DNA from: Nitrospira sp.
GTDB taxonomy: Bacteria > Nitrospirota > Nitrospiria > Nitrospirales > Nitrospiraceae
DNA length: 64,000 nucleotides
Direction: 5' to 3'
Assembly (NCBI GenBank): GCA_018242725.1
Contig: JAFEBI010000008.1
Coordinates: forward strand, 92,311-156,310
The notes under the pieces are model-generated. The model saw only the letters and a list, made by a program, of their open reading frames with translations, did not search any database and was not told where the DNA came from. Shown one piece after another: positions 27,582 to 37,662 of the stretch (positions are counted from its first letter, which is position 1; the number at the start of each line of letters is the position of its first letter). The position numbers and the translations under genes are program-made.

Positions 27582-29396
27582 TCAAAAGACCTGGACGACT
27601 GCCTGAAGATGGATGCCATGATCCTGGAGGTTGCCGGCGGGATGCGGGACATGATTGAGCGGCACACCCCAATAGAGTTCAAACCGTGCCCGGTCTTTCG
27701 GTAGGACCGTCCAACGGAGCCCCAACCCCACACTGGCCAAGGTTTGCGGATCGTCGGTTTTTCCCTTGGCCTGCCAGGTTTGGCCGACGTCGACGAATTG
27801 CGCGAACTGCAAGAGAGGCTCACCGCTGGCATAGCGGAGTAATGGAAAGCGAGACTCAACGGAGAAGAGAAAGCCATTGTCCCGAATCAGCGTATTCTCC
27901 CGGTACCCGCGCACGCTGAATCGCCCGCCGAGGGGAATTTGTTCCAATGGAAAGAGTCGATCGTTAGCAAGTTGTAAGTTGAGCTGCCCCAGGAGCTGCA
28001 TGCCCCACCAGTCGTCAAATCGCCTGATCCCCTGGAGTTGTCCCAGCCAGGAAAAGAAGCGTCCATCGGGTAGTGGTAACCCGTTTAATGAGACGCCAGT
28101 ATTGGTGGTGGCATTCAAGACATCCAGACCTACGGAAAAACGGGAGCGAGCCGCGATCACCGACGTCGAGGTGCGATGCACATATTCCTGTACAAAGCGG
28201 AGGGCACTCACGGCGCTGACTCCGGTGTTCGATGAGCCATTGATGAATGGCGAAGGTGAGCCAGGACTGTCAAAAATCGACGTCACTTTGTTATAGAGCC
28301 GCTCGCCGGTAATGGCGATGGCTAGTTCATCGGTGAGGGTTCGATAAATCGGATGGCGGATCGTGAACCCGATGATTTCCGATGTAGAGTTGAGGCCTAG
28401 GGCACGGAATTGACTCTCAACCACCACAAATTCGTTGCGACGGTAGGAGGCCGTAAATGTTGTATCGTAGCGATTGATTGGTATCGTGTACGATACATCG
28501 ATGACCGGGTGGACCCCGCGTGAACCACCGTAGGTGATGCTTAACGGATCGCCATGTCCGGTCACGTTTTGGTGAGCGACCGTCAGCAAACCCCGCTCAG
28601 CTCCGACTGCCGGTGTCTGATAGTTGCTGAACTCCGCCCACATCTTCCAGGGGCTTTGCTCCTTGACGTTGACGTGGAGAATACTCTGCCCTCGTTGATC
28701 GCCGGGACGTAATTCCGCATTGATCCGTTCGATGCGGGGATCTTGTTGGAGTAATTGCAATCGTGTTTGAAGCGGCTCCATCTGCAACGGGGGACCGGCA
28801 CCGAGTGCCAGGCGGTCGCTGAGAGTGCTTCGTCTGAACCAGCTGGTTCCTTCGATATCGATCCGCGACAGGGCGCCTTCGATGATCTGAATCTGAATCA
28901 CGTCGTCGACCACGTCTTGATCGGGAATAACGGCGCCGGAGGTGATGTAGCCCTTGTTGACATACAAAAGCGTGAGTGCCAGTCGCAGCCGTTCCAAATC
29001 CTCAGTAGTGAGGACCTGATTGTGGTAGGGCTTCGTGATGGCTTCAATTTCCGCATTAGAAAAGACGGTATTCCCTGTTACCTGTATGGATTTGACCAAG
29101 ACGTGGATCTGGCCAAGATGAGGCTGTGTTTCGCCGTCCGGTGGAGTAGTTGGCACTGATGGAAGTACCGGGTTTGGTGGAGGCATCGTAGACGGGGCGA
29201 ATTTTTTCTTGAGTGGACCGGAGGGCTCTCCGGATCGGAGGGTTGGGTCAAAGACCGGAGGGAGGACCTGTGCACCTACCGGAGCGGATGGCGTCATGAT
29301 CGTCATAACGAAACTTCCGTACAGCAAGGCAGAGACGAGATGACGACGTCGATCGCGGCGCGCCAAACCGACTAAGCTGACCCTCATGAGGGACAT
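27582..29396 (-). CDS. TpsB-type outer-membrane transporter (ShlB/FhaC/HecB family)
   Basis: Two-partner (type Vb) secretion pore in the Omp85 superfamily, 604 aa. After the signal peptide and a Pro-rich linker comes a POTRA domain (HVLVKSIQVTGNTVFSNAEIE; LTLLYVNKGYITSGAVIPDQ), then a 16-strand-type barrel with the VRGYRE motif in GGRFSVRGYRENTLIRD and a C-terminal Phe (VVQVF). All parts needed for function seem present. It overlaps the end of the TpsA gene by 13 bases, so the two are translationally coupled, and it should export that protein. Confidence 0.94.
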   Translation of the reverse strand: MSLMRVSLVGLARRDRRRHLVSALLYGSFVMTIMTPSAPVGAQVLPPVFDPTLRSGEPSGPLKKKFAPSTMPPPNPVLPSVPTTPPDGETQPHLGQIHVLVKSIQVTGNTVFSNAEIEAITKPYHNQVLTTEDLERLRLALTLLYVNKGYITSGAVIPDQDVVDDVIQIQIIEGALSRIDIEGTSWFRRSTLSDRLALGAGPPLQMEPLQTRLQLLQQDPRIERINAELRPGDQRGQSILHVNVKEQSPWKMWAEFSNYQTPAVGAERGLLTVAHQNVTGHGDPLSITYGGSRGVHPVIDVSYTIPINRYDTTFTASYRRNEFVVVESQFRALGLNSTSEIIGFTIRHPIYRTLTDELAIAITGERLYNKVTSIFDSPGSPSPFINGSSNTGVSAVSALRFVQEYVHRTSTSVIAARSRFSVGLDVLNATTNTGVSLNGLPLPDGRFFSWLGQLQGIRRFDDWWGMQLLGQLNLQLANDRLFPLEQIPLGGRFSVRGYRENTLIRDNGFLFSVESRFPLLRYASGEPLLQFAQFVDVGQTWQAKGKTDDPQTLASVGLGLRWTVLPKDRARFELYWGVPLNHVPHPAGNLQDHGIHLQAVVQVF

Positions 29397-32116
29397 CCCG
29401 TAGCCCTTGGCGCGAATGTCCGAACTAAGAATCCAGACGGGGTCAGCCGTCGGAGTGAGAATATGGGAGGCTTATTCTTTTGCCCGGCCATTACTGGTAA
29501 AGAATCAACATTCTGATTCCATGCCATGGGTCTGGAGGCATGCGCGGTGTCCTCTCTGGTCCAATGCTCCACTGAAACCGGACTACTGAGCCATCCACTC
29601 GGTTCGCTTGGAAGCGCATCTCGTCCGGCAAGAAGAAATGTGCTCTGTTCACCGCCGGCTAAGGCGACACAACGATTTTGCAATAGGACTTGAGGCGGGC
29701 TTGTCTTCGACACGAGCTGACCAACTGTGCCACTGAGATTCGACGTGGGGGATTGAATCGTTATCCGTCCATTAAGTCCGAATGGTGTTGAGGCATCGAT
29801 TCGGCTCGATTGATCCGCAATGAACACAGGTGTGGTGATTGAGATATCTCCGCCAGTGCCTCGATTTGCCTGTGCGAGAACCTCGCTGTTCTGGAGTAGG
29901 ACAACTTTTGGGTCAATGGTGATGTTGCCTCCATTGCCGCCCCCATTGAGAGCCGATGTGCTGATTTCTCCATCGACGACTCGGACAAGGTCAATTGCCT
30001 GTATATTGATATTGCCACCATTGAGTTGATTCGATTGTGTCGTAATCAAACCTCGTTCCACATCGAGCTGCTTGCCGGCATTGATCTCAATATTGCCAGC
30101 GATTCCTGACCCAGTGCTGCTAGAGGATACAGTTGCCCCATCCTTGATCGTGACGGATTGTCCGGCCCTGAGCGCGATGTTGCCGCCGGATCCAGTGCTA
30201 GCTGAGGAGGATGTAATGGTTGAATCTCTACTGATGGTAATATCATTGGCCCTCACCAATATGTTGCCGGCATTGCCAGAACCACTGGTACTGGCCGTAA
30301 TCGAAGCGTTATTATGTAAAGTTAACTGATCCGTCGCGGTTAAAGTGATTGAGCCGCCTCTCGCTGATGGAGCAATCCCAAAGGTTGATGCTGAGAGCGT
30401 GCCCCCGTTCTGGAGGGTGACTGAACTGGCGTTTACTGCAATATTTCCAGCCGCGCCTGTACCTTGAGTTCTGCTATATACACCACTTCCTGGCCCATCA
30501 ATTAATAGTAATAGCGTAGAGTCGATTAAGCTCTGGGGGCCACGGATGCTGATAGTTCCACTAGGGCCTGAGCTAGAGGTCGTAGCATCGGCGGAAAGTT
30601 TACCCCCATCTGCAAGTCGAACCTCCCTTGCAGTAATGATTAGGTCTGCTGCAGCTGCAGTTCCAGTTGTGCCTGTTTCAATCTCAGACTGTCCATCAAG
30701 CTTGAGTGAGTTACTTAGGATAATATCCGTGCTTCTGGCGGCTTGAGTGGAGAAGTTGTCGCCATCAATCCTGGATCCATCGTGCAATTCAAGATTGTTT
30801 GCAACGATCTTGATGCTGCCAATTGTTCCGGTGCCACCACTGGCGGAGGTAAAAATAACAGACTTGTCAAGAAGACGAACATCTCCGTGCGACGTGATTA
30901 TTTCAATGTTGCTCGTGTTTCCCGACCCTTGACTTGTTTGTGAGGTGATCGAGGAGCCTTCCCTTAAGTAAACATTGCCTTGGTTACTTCTTAGCGCAAT
31001 GTTTCCAGCATGCCCGGCGGCACGTTCTGAGAACGACTCAATGCTCGCCTGAGAATCCATCACAATGTCCCCTGAAGATTCGAGGGTAATGTGCCCGGCA
31101 TTTGCTGTTGTTGTGGTAAAAGTTATGATTCCAGCGTTCTTTAGCTGAGTGGAGTCTGAAGTGAGCAAGATATCCCCAGTATTTGAGCCGATTAATGAGT
31201 TTTCAACAATTAACCGACCCCCACGAATGCGAATTGCTCCTCCTCCGTTACCTCTAGTGTCGATAGCCGATCCTTGAGAGATTCGAATCGTACCGAGCGT
31301 TTCAGGTGACATGTGTGCAGAATTTGCCAATATTCCTTCAGAAACTTCCCCTTGTGAAGCCACGCTGGTTATAAGAACTTGTTTGCCTGGCGTTGAGGAG
31401 TTCGGTGGATCAGCAATATTCCCTAGTCTGCCAGATTCGATAGTGATGTTCCCGCCAACCAAGGTAATTGATTGTCCAGGTGGGGCTTCCAGATTGCTTC
31501 CCTGCAGAAAAATAGCTGCGGGGGTTGGGTTAAGGAATCCGAATGCGGCAACAGGCGCGCTACTAAGAACGTTTGGTATCCCAGGACTGACGTGAAAGAT
31601 TCCTGACGCCCCGTTAGTTTGGGAAAGTCGTAGGTAGTCAGCTGTGGTAAATGCAACGGAACCGCTTACAGTTAAAGTTGCATTAGGCCCGAAAATGATA
31701 CCGGCTGGGTTCAAGAGAAACAAATTGGCTCCAGGATAGCTCGTAGTATTGATGGTGCCAAAGATATACGAAGGGTTTCCGCCGGTTACTCGACCTAAAA
31801 TGTTATCCGTGCCGATGGATGGCGTCGTGTTCAAAAACTGAGCTGTATCTCTATGTCCTACGCTGAATTGATCAAAGCTATGAAAAAGATTGGGTCCAGT
31901 CCCGTTGTCGGACCTGGTTCCTCCGGTAATCTGGATAGTGTGTCCCTGGGTCGTCGTCCTAGTTCCAAGATCACCGGCACCGCTCGTATGAGCGATGGCG
32001 GTGACCACTTGGGACTGCGCCAATACAACCTCAAATGATAGCCATACAAAACAGAAGAAAAAAATGGCGGCAAGAGTTCTTGCATCAGGTAAAGAACGAA
32101 TGGGCATAACACGCAT
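29384..32116 (-). CDS. TpsA exoprotein with haemagglutinin-type secretion domain
   Basis: Secreted beta-helix protein of about 910 aa. I chose the ATG at 32116 with AGAGG upstream; ATG 32107 is also possible. A long signal peptide (TLAAIFFFCFVWLSFEVVLA) is followed by the TPS domain, with HSFDQFSVGHRDTAQFLN, the NILGRVTGG stretch and the NPAGI-type motif in LFLLNPAGIIFGPNATL. Repeated beta-helix rungs follow (many GNI, GGNI and SGT segments up to residue ~830). The C-terminus has a few cysteines (LQNRCVALAG). Target and role outside the cell are unknown; adhesion is common in the family. Confidence 0.92.
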   Translation of the reverse strand: MRVMPIRSLPDARTLAAIFFFCFVWLSFEVVLAQSQVVTAIAHTSGAGDLGTRTTTQGHTIQITGGTRSDNGTGPNLFHSFDQFSVGHRDTAQFLNTTPSIGTDNILGRVTGGNPSYIFGTINTTSYPGANLFLLNPAGIIFGPNATLTVSGSVAFTTADYLRLSQTNGASGIFHVSPGIPNVLSSAPVAAFGFLNPTPAAIFLQGSNLEAPPGQSITLVGGNITIESGRLGNIADPPNSSTPGKQVLITSVASQGEVSEGILANSAHMSPETLGTIRISQGSAIDTRGNGGGAIRIRGGRLIVENSLIGSNTGDILLTSDSTQLKNAGIITFTTTTANAGHITLESSGDIVMDSQASIESFSERAAGHAGNIALRSNQGNVYLREGSSITSQTSQGSGNTSNIEIITSHGDVRLLDKSVIFTSASGGTGTIGSIKIVANNLELHDGSRIDGDNFSTQAARSTDIILSNSLKLDGQSEIETGTTGTAAAADLIITAREVRLADGGKLSADATTSSSGPSGTISIRGPQSLIDSTLLLLIDGPGSGVYSRTQGTGAAGNIAVNASSVTLQNGGTLSASTFGIAPSARGGSITLTATDQLTLHNNASITASTSGSGNAGNILVRANDITISRDSTITSSSASTGSGGNIALRAGQSVTIKDGATVSSSSTGSGIAGNIEINAGKQLDVERGLITTQSNQLNGGNINIQAIDLVRVVDGEISTSALNGGGNGGNITIDPKVVLLQNSEVLAQANRGTGGDISITTPVFIADQSSRIDASTPFGLNGRITIQSPTSNLSGTVGQLVSKTSPPQVLLQNRCVALAGGEQSTFLLAGRDALPSEPSGWLSSPVSVEHWTREDTAHASRPMAWNQNVDSLPVMAGQKNKPPIFSLRRLTPSGFLVRTFAPRATGCPS

Positions 32117-32152
32117 CCCAACCTCTGTCGTGGGTAGCCTGATGGCCGGCAA

Positions 32153-32329
32153 TTACTTTTTGCAAACGCAGCCTGGCGGTTGATCCACATTGCAGGTGCT
32201 TCCATCGTAAGAACACCTTGTTTCTGGCCCAAACCCAAATTTGGCACAGCCCCCGAGAGAAACGCTGAACAGTAATAAAATGGTAAAATAAGTAACAACC
32301 TGAACCGACTTACGTTTCTGATTCATCAT
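32153..32329 (-). CDS. Small lipoprotein, 58 aa, first gene of the TPS operon
   Basis: The frame starts MMNQKRKSVQVV with GGAGG 7 bases upstream. A hydrophobic stretch ends in a lipobox (SVSLGGC), so the mature protein would be a lipid-anchored peptide of about 30 residues. It contains four further cysteines (TRCSYDGSTCN, PGCVCKK), probably forming two disulfides. It ends 36 bases before the TpsA start and follows the operon promoter. I recognise no family. Its position suggests a role with the exoprotein or its secretion (inference). Confidence 0.75.
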   Translation of the reverse strand: MMNQKRKSVQVVTYFTILLLFSVSLGGCAKFGFGPETRCSYDGSTCNVDQPPGCVCKK

Positions 32330-32481
32330 CTCATGCCTCCTTCATTGTGGATTGAAAATACAGCTGCCATCGTCGTTTCCTTTATCGATCATGTTACACA
32401 TGGCCGACTTAATAGTAAGTGCATAGAGTAGATGTAACTCTATTCGTGCGATATGTCCCGACTGCTACGCAGCGGGTCTCT

Positions 32482-32508
32482 AGTATAGATTCTTCTAATC
32501 TATGTCAA
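32482..32508 (-). promoter_or_regulatory. Promoter of the TPS/CHAT operon with an operator-like dyad
   Basis: On the minus strand TTGACA and TATACT are 15 bases apart. Between and overlapping them is a perfect dyad, ATAGATT-agaag-AATCTAT. Transcription would start near 32475, leaving a leader of about 145 bases before the lipoprotein gene. The short spacer plus the dyad suggests the promoter needs or is blocked by a bound regulator (inference). Confidence 0.55.
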
Positions 32509-32846
32509 GGCGCAACATTCTCGACATCGTTCTCATTCCTGGGCAAAAATCTCGTCTGTAGCTAGTGTCCCTCTGCCAGGGAGTAGCCATTGTAGTTTTG
32601 CTCTCAGAACGTTCTGTTTAACGACATCGGGTACGATGCATTCGGGCAATCGTGGCTTGAAGCATCGCCTAATCTTGTCTGCTCATCAGCCTTCTTGCCA
32701 AGTGGCTCAAGCAAGGTGCAGGCCACCGGCAAGGTCTTGAGCGATTGTCTGTGTCTAATGAATGAAATACGTAGAGTCTATGGGCGGTTACAGATCTGCG
32801 AACTAGGGACGAGAGCAATGTCACGAATGAAAAAAGAAGATCGAGG

Positions 32847-32888
32847 TGAATCAAAATGGATTCAGTGCTCTGTATCCAAAAGGATTCA
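32847..32888. promoter_or_regulatory. Pair of TGWATC-N6-GATWCA palindromes
   Basis: TGAATC-aaaatg-GATTCA (32847-32864) and TGTATC-caaaag-GATTCA (32871-32888), 24 bases apart, in non-coding DNA left of tRNA-Arg. Confidence 0.5.
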
Positions 32889-32998
32889 TATTATTTGCTC
32901 AATGTTGAAGAATGCCGGAATCGCCGATTTTTGATTTCACGATTGCGACACTGAGCCTCAACGAACCTTCGACGGGCAGGGGTGGACACTGCCACTGC

Positions 32999-33163
32999 AT
33001 GAAGATCGTCGGCCATAAATCTGAGAAGATGTGGAAGCGGTACAATTCAATTGCGGAGCGAGACTTGACTCAAGCAGTCAAAAAGGTTCACAAATATCTC
33101 CAGGAGAACATGCCGGGAACGCTAGCCGGGGGTTCCGGAACATACCAAACTGTAAGCCGTTGA
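32999..33163 (+). pseudogene. C-terminal integrase remnant
   Basis: The frame MKIVGHKSEKMWKRYNSIAE, followed by RDLTQAVKKVHKYLQEN, matches the end of a tyrosine recombinase: the GHKS..M..RYN stretch carries the last catalytic His and the nucleophile Tyr. Everything N-terminal is missing. It lies 10 bases before tRNA-Arg and marks an older integration event at or near this tRNA. Confidence 0.7.
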
Positions 33164-33173
33164 AAAGTAACGG

Positions 33174-34409
<1,236 letters not shown>

Positions 34410-35355
34410 GGTGACACTCTCCTTTGGTTAGTGTCCTTTGTTGTGTTAGTTTTTCTGTCTGCTCCTGTCGGCCTTTCTGGCTCAATCTCGCCTTCCCCCT
34501 GTCGTGTTGGTGCGGTACGGTTTTCTGTGTTGATTGATGAGACCGTCGTTCGCGCAAGGCTCGTTGCCGTTCCCGAAGCGAACACGGGCTCTCACCCTGT
34601 ACGCCACGCCATAAAGGACAGAACCGTTGACGTGGATCATGTTGAATGAATAACCCGCCGCAGTCCTTCGCTGCGCAGCGTTGCATCCGCTGTCCCGTGA
34701 CCGCCACAGCGAGTTGATAGTAAATTACGTCGATAAGGGAGCGAAACGAAAACCCTAGCTGAAGACTGGGCCCGACATCTGAAAGAACAGGACCGATGCC
34801 TGCTAGGTTACGATTGATAAGATAACTGACGATGTCGCGCGCTAGAGCAAATGGCCAAGGCTCAGGACGTTCAGCTCCAAGCGTAAAAGGTAATCGGCGA
34901 ATCTTTGCGCCCTCGGCAAAGCGGATAGTGACGAGTGGGCTACCCAATTTAGCCAGCTCGGTTTGCAGTCCTCCCTCATCGGCATCCTGGACCAGTCGCC
35001 ATAGATTCATGATTAGGTGGACGGTCAAAGCATGCTGCCTTACCCAGGGCAACGGATCTCCGTATCGTTGCGGTTCCTCGGCACCCTGTGAAGCCAACTC
35101 AAAATAGCCCAAAAGGCCATAACACCCGACGAAGCGAAGCACCTCCTCATCTGTTCCGGCATACAACTTCGCCAGCACGTTTGGGAGTTCAATGTGTGTT
35201 ATTGGCGCATACTGTTGTCCGGGGGATTTTCCTGATGCAGCTTCGATGATGCCGTTGCGGATGCGATAGGTATCCTCGACAGGCCAAAGACCCGAGAACC
35301 CTTTCCTTCTCGCATCCGAAACCCTGGACCATTCGTCAGGATGTATGGCGTTCAT

Positions 35356-35398
35356 CATAACGATTGAATAACGGTATCTTTGGTGGACTATCGTTATG
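35356..35398. promoter_or_regulatory. Inverted repeat between integrase operon and excisionase-like gene
   Basis: CATAACGAT (35356-35364) and ATCGTTATG (35390-35398) form a perfect 9-bp inverted repeat, with a further ATAACGGTAT half-site between them from 35368. It covers the start of the minus-strand gene and lies 73 bases before the plus-strand excisionase-like gene, a fitting place for an operator. Confidence 0.5.
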
Positions 35399-35470
35399 CC
35401 TAAATATAAAAATGGCGTCACGTAGATGTCAATAGCGTTGTCTAGATCAACTAAAACTATGGAGGAGTAA

Positions 35471-35695
35471 ATGAGTGCGATCATTAAAGCCAGCGAGCGG
35501 TATATTCGAGTGCCTGAATTTGTGAGCCGGACGGGGCTGGCTCCAGCCACTGTGCGCAAGAAAATTGCCCGGCGAGAAATTTCCTACCACAAAGTCGGAA
35601 GGTGTGTGGTGATTCCGGAAAGTGAAGTGGTGCGCGTGTTGGGCAAACGGCGCGAGGCGGTTTCGCTCACGCCGGAAGAAGATGGTGCGGCGTGA
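35471..35695 (+). CDS. Excisionase-like helix-turn-helix protein
   Basis: 74 aa with an excellent GGAGGAG ribosome site. The fold pattern is that of the MerR-like excisionase family (HTH_17): RYIRVPEFVSRTGLAPATVRKKIARREISYHKVGRCVVIPESEVVRVL, given here only as its key landmarks VPEFVSRTGLAPATVRKKI and YHKVGRCVVIPE. Such proteins bend DNA for element excision or act as small regulators. It is divergent from the integrase operon. Confidence 0.8.
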   Translation: MSAIIKASERYIRVPEFVSRTGLAPATVRKKIARREISYHKVGRCVVIPESEVVRVLGKRREAVSLTPEEDGAA

Positions 35696-35705
35696 GAGTA
35701 GAGCT

Positions 35706-36200
35706 ATGTCTACGCGACTGAAGCCAGTGCCGAAAGTGGTGAGGGAGGGACAGGATCCTCTATCGTCCGATGAGGGAGACTTTGAAATTGAATGCACCAT
35801 CAATCGGCCACCGTTGGTTCCTGATGGTAACTATGAACTCGCCTTCATACGGGTGGATCGAAAGAAGAATCTCTGGGGACGAATGAAGCTCTTTCTCCAC
35901 TTTAAGATTATGAATCCTGGTGAACATTTTGGGAAGGTCCTCTTCATGGCCGTCAATATTCCCCCAAATGGCAACTTCTCGATCAGCTCCAAGTTTCTCC
36001 AGCAGTGGGTTATTGCTGCCGGATTTCATCCGGGCCGGCGGGATCGGCTCTCAACGAGGGTTTTTCGCGGAAAGGTCTTCTTTGGCGCTGTGCGGACCGT
36101 TACGCAGTATGTCCACAGCTCAAAAAAGATGATGGATCGCGATCCGGAATCTTTCTACTCAGTTGTCGATCACTTGATCGAAAGGCGGACGGGGCTGTGA
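35706..36200 (+). CDS. Unknown element protein, 164 aa
   Basis: Start at ATG 35706, 8 bases after the excisionase-like gene, so probably in one transcript. The core (LVPDGNYELAFIRVDRKK, LFLHFKIMNPGEHFGKVLFM, FLQQWVIAAGFHPGRRDR) has the look of a beta-barrel with a layout similar to phage DUF669-type proteins, but I am not sure of the family. No signal peptide or membrane segment. Possibly a nucleic-acid-binding protein of the mobile element (inference). Confidence 0.6.
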   Translation: MSTRLKPVPKVVREGQDPLSSDEGDFEIECTINRPPLVPDGNYELAFIRVDRKKNLWGRMKLFLHFKIMNPGEHFGKVLFMAVNIPPNGNFSISSKFLQQWVIAAGFHPGRRDRLSTRVFRGKVFFGAVRTVTQYVHSSKKMMDRDPESFYSVVDHLIERRTGL

Positions 36201-36586
36201 TGCACGAACGAGGGAAAGAAGTGCCATCAACAGGGAACTCTTACTCCTACTCAGACTCGTACTCTTACCGGTACCTATCACCTCTACCACTATCTGTACC
36301 CATACTCATACCACCCAGCCATACACCAAAAACGGCGCAGGGAGCTCGTTTTCGAGCTTCGCTTGGCAAAGCTTTGAACGGGGTTGGACCCGTTCAAACT
36401 TCAGCAGAAAGGGCTGCTGGAGATATCACGCTGGTTCATGCATCACCCTCCCGGCAGGCTCTCACGGGCTTGCCGGGGACCAGCCATGATGTCTTTGATG
36501 TCATCACGAACAAGTGTTCAACTGTTGTTCACGAGGTGTTCAACGCAGTGAGCATTAGTGCTGACAGGGGTGAAATGTGGGGATGA
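36200..36586 (+). CDS. Possible low-complexity protein, 128 aa
   Basis: The ATG overlaps the stop of the previous gene (TGATG), which would couple translation. The N-terminus is unusual: NSYSYSDSYSYRYLSPLPL, encoded by a hexamer repeat of the TACTCN type (about 36241-36315). The rest shows no fold I recognise. It may be non-coding DNA with repeats rather than a gene. Confidence 0.25.
   Translation: MHERGKEVPSTGNSYSYSDSYSYRYLSPLPLSVPILIPPSHTPKTAQGARFRASLGKALNGVGPVQTSAERAAGDITLVHASPSRQALTGLPGTSHDVFDVITNKCSTVVHEVFNAVSISADRGEMWG
36373..36398. repeat. Perfect 10-bp hairpin
   Basis: TTTGAACGGG (36373-36382), a 6-base loop, and CCCGTTCAAA (36389-36398). No T-tract follows, so it is not a typical terminator. 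It lies just after the hexamer-repeat region. Confidence 0.55.
36514..36544. repeat. Direct repeat GTGTTCAAC, 22 bases apart
   Basis: Two perfect copies at 36514-36522 and 36536-36544, with a similar TTGTTCAC between them. The spacing of two helix turns fits a protein-binding array. The role is unknown. Confidence 0.35.
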
Positions 36587-36989
36587 ATGAAAGTCTCGGA
36601 TTCAGAAAGCTCGAAAGCGGTCGAAGAAGTCGGCGATAGATTTTCCCAAGAGTTCCTTCGTCGTCACTTCGGCTGCGAGGAATCAGGTTAGCATCAGTAG
36701 GTAAGCCTGGATGTTATCCAGAGGATGCCTCTACGAGAGACAGTGTATCTCACGCGAAAGCGTGTTGCAGACAGTTGGTGATGGTGGTCTCAGGGTGAAC
36801 AAAAAGGGTAGTGTGCGTGCTGTTCCTTCACGTGCACCAGAGGAGAGCCGCAGATCTTAGCCTAAGCGGTTTAGCTGTGGTTCCCGCTCGCATTGAATCT
36901 GGATTCGTGACGGAGTGTTAGGCGAACGACATGCTTCGTATTCGGGAGTCACTTACAGGAGAGCGAAAAGGTCTGAAGGGGGAAGGGGG

Positions 36990-37139
36990 ATGAAATCTTT
37001 ACAGGTTCAAAGTGTAGACCGACTGTCTTCCCTCACGAAATGTCGCCGCGAAATTGGAAAAGAAAAAGTTGCAGATTTATTGGGAAATGTCAGTAACTCC
37101 CAGAAAAATCTCGAGGAGAAAGGTAGTCAGGCGAACTGA
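36990..37139 (+). CDS. Possible small protein, 49 aa
   Basis: ATG preceded closely by GGAAGGGGG. The protein is helical and charged (CRREIGKEKVADLLGNVSNS). No family recognised and the frame is short, so it may be spurious. Confidence 0.25.
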   Translation: MKSLQVQSVDRLSSLTKCRREIGKEKVADLLGNVSNSQKNLEEKGSQAN

Positions 37140-37167
37140 ACGAATGTACCTTGAGGGTTCTGTGTGA

Positions 37168-37190
37168 GTATGTAACTGTTAGTTACATAC
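37168..37190. repeat. Perfect inverted repeat GTATGTAAC-N5-GTTACATAC
   Basis: 9-bp arms and a 5-base centre (TGTTA). It lies about 470 bases upstream of the effector/TPR pair in otherwise empty DNA. It could be an operator or a small hairpin. Confidence 0.5.
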
Positions 37191-37662
37191 GACATACAGA
37201 TTGTTGAAAGACCCGGCACGCCCTAGCTAACCCGATAACAACTCGCCACCGCTCTTTTAAGGCGTTCTACACTGACGAGATCGATGCTGTTTCATGCCGG
37301 ATAGTTTTAGAGATACACCTGTAACCCACGCGAATAGTGGTGTTCCCGTGGTTCATCACGGTGGCGCGGAATGATGTTTGTTTCCAGACCTGATCCGGCC
37401 TTACAACACAATCGGCTCGACCTCATCGAGCGACACCTGATCCTGCCGCCGATCATGGAGTCCCATCGCTGGGGTGTGTGCATGGTCTGATCGGAGAGTT
37501 GCCCAGTATGGCCTCAGGTCATCGGGATAATACGCCCTGGCATTACCCCTTGACGGAGTCACTGAATGGGATGAGAATATCATTCGTTGGTTTTACTTAT
37601 ACCTCCCGAGCGCCTGAAGAAGAGGAGCACGAACAGCGCTACGCAGTTGCTGTCAAGGGACC

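Larger units (their letters stand above)
32330..32998. other. Intergenic region upstream of the TPS operon
   Basis: No convincing gene. It holds the operon promoter with a dyad (32482-32508) and a pair of TGWATC palindromes (32847-32888). Confidence 0.5.
36587..37662. other. Long stretch without a confident gene
   Basis: About 1.1 kb. It contains one possible 49-aa frame (36990-37139) and a perfect inverted repeat at 37168-37190. Other frames look spurious. Confidence 0.45.
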
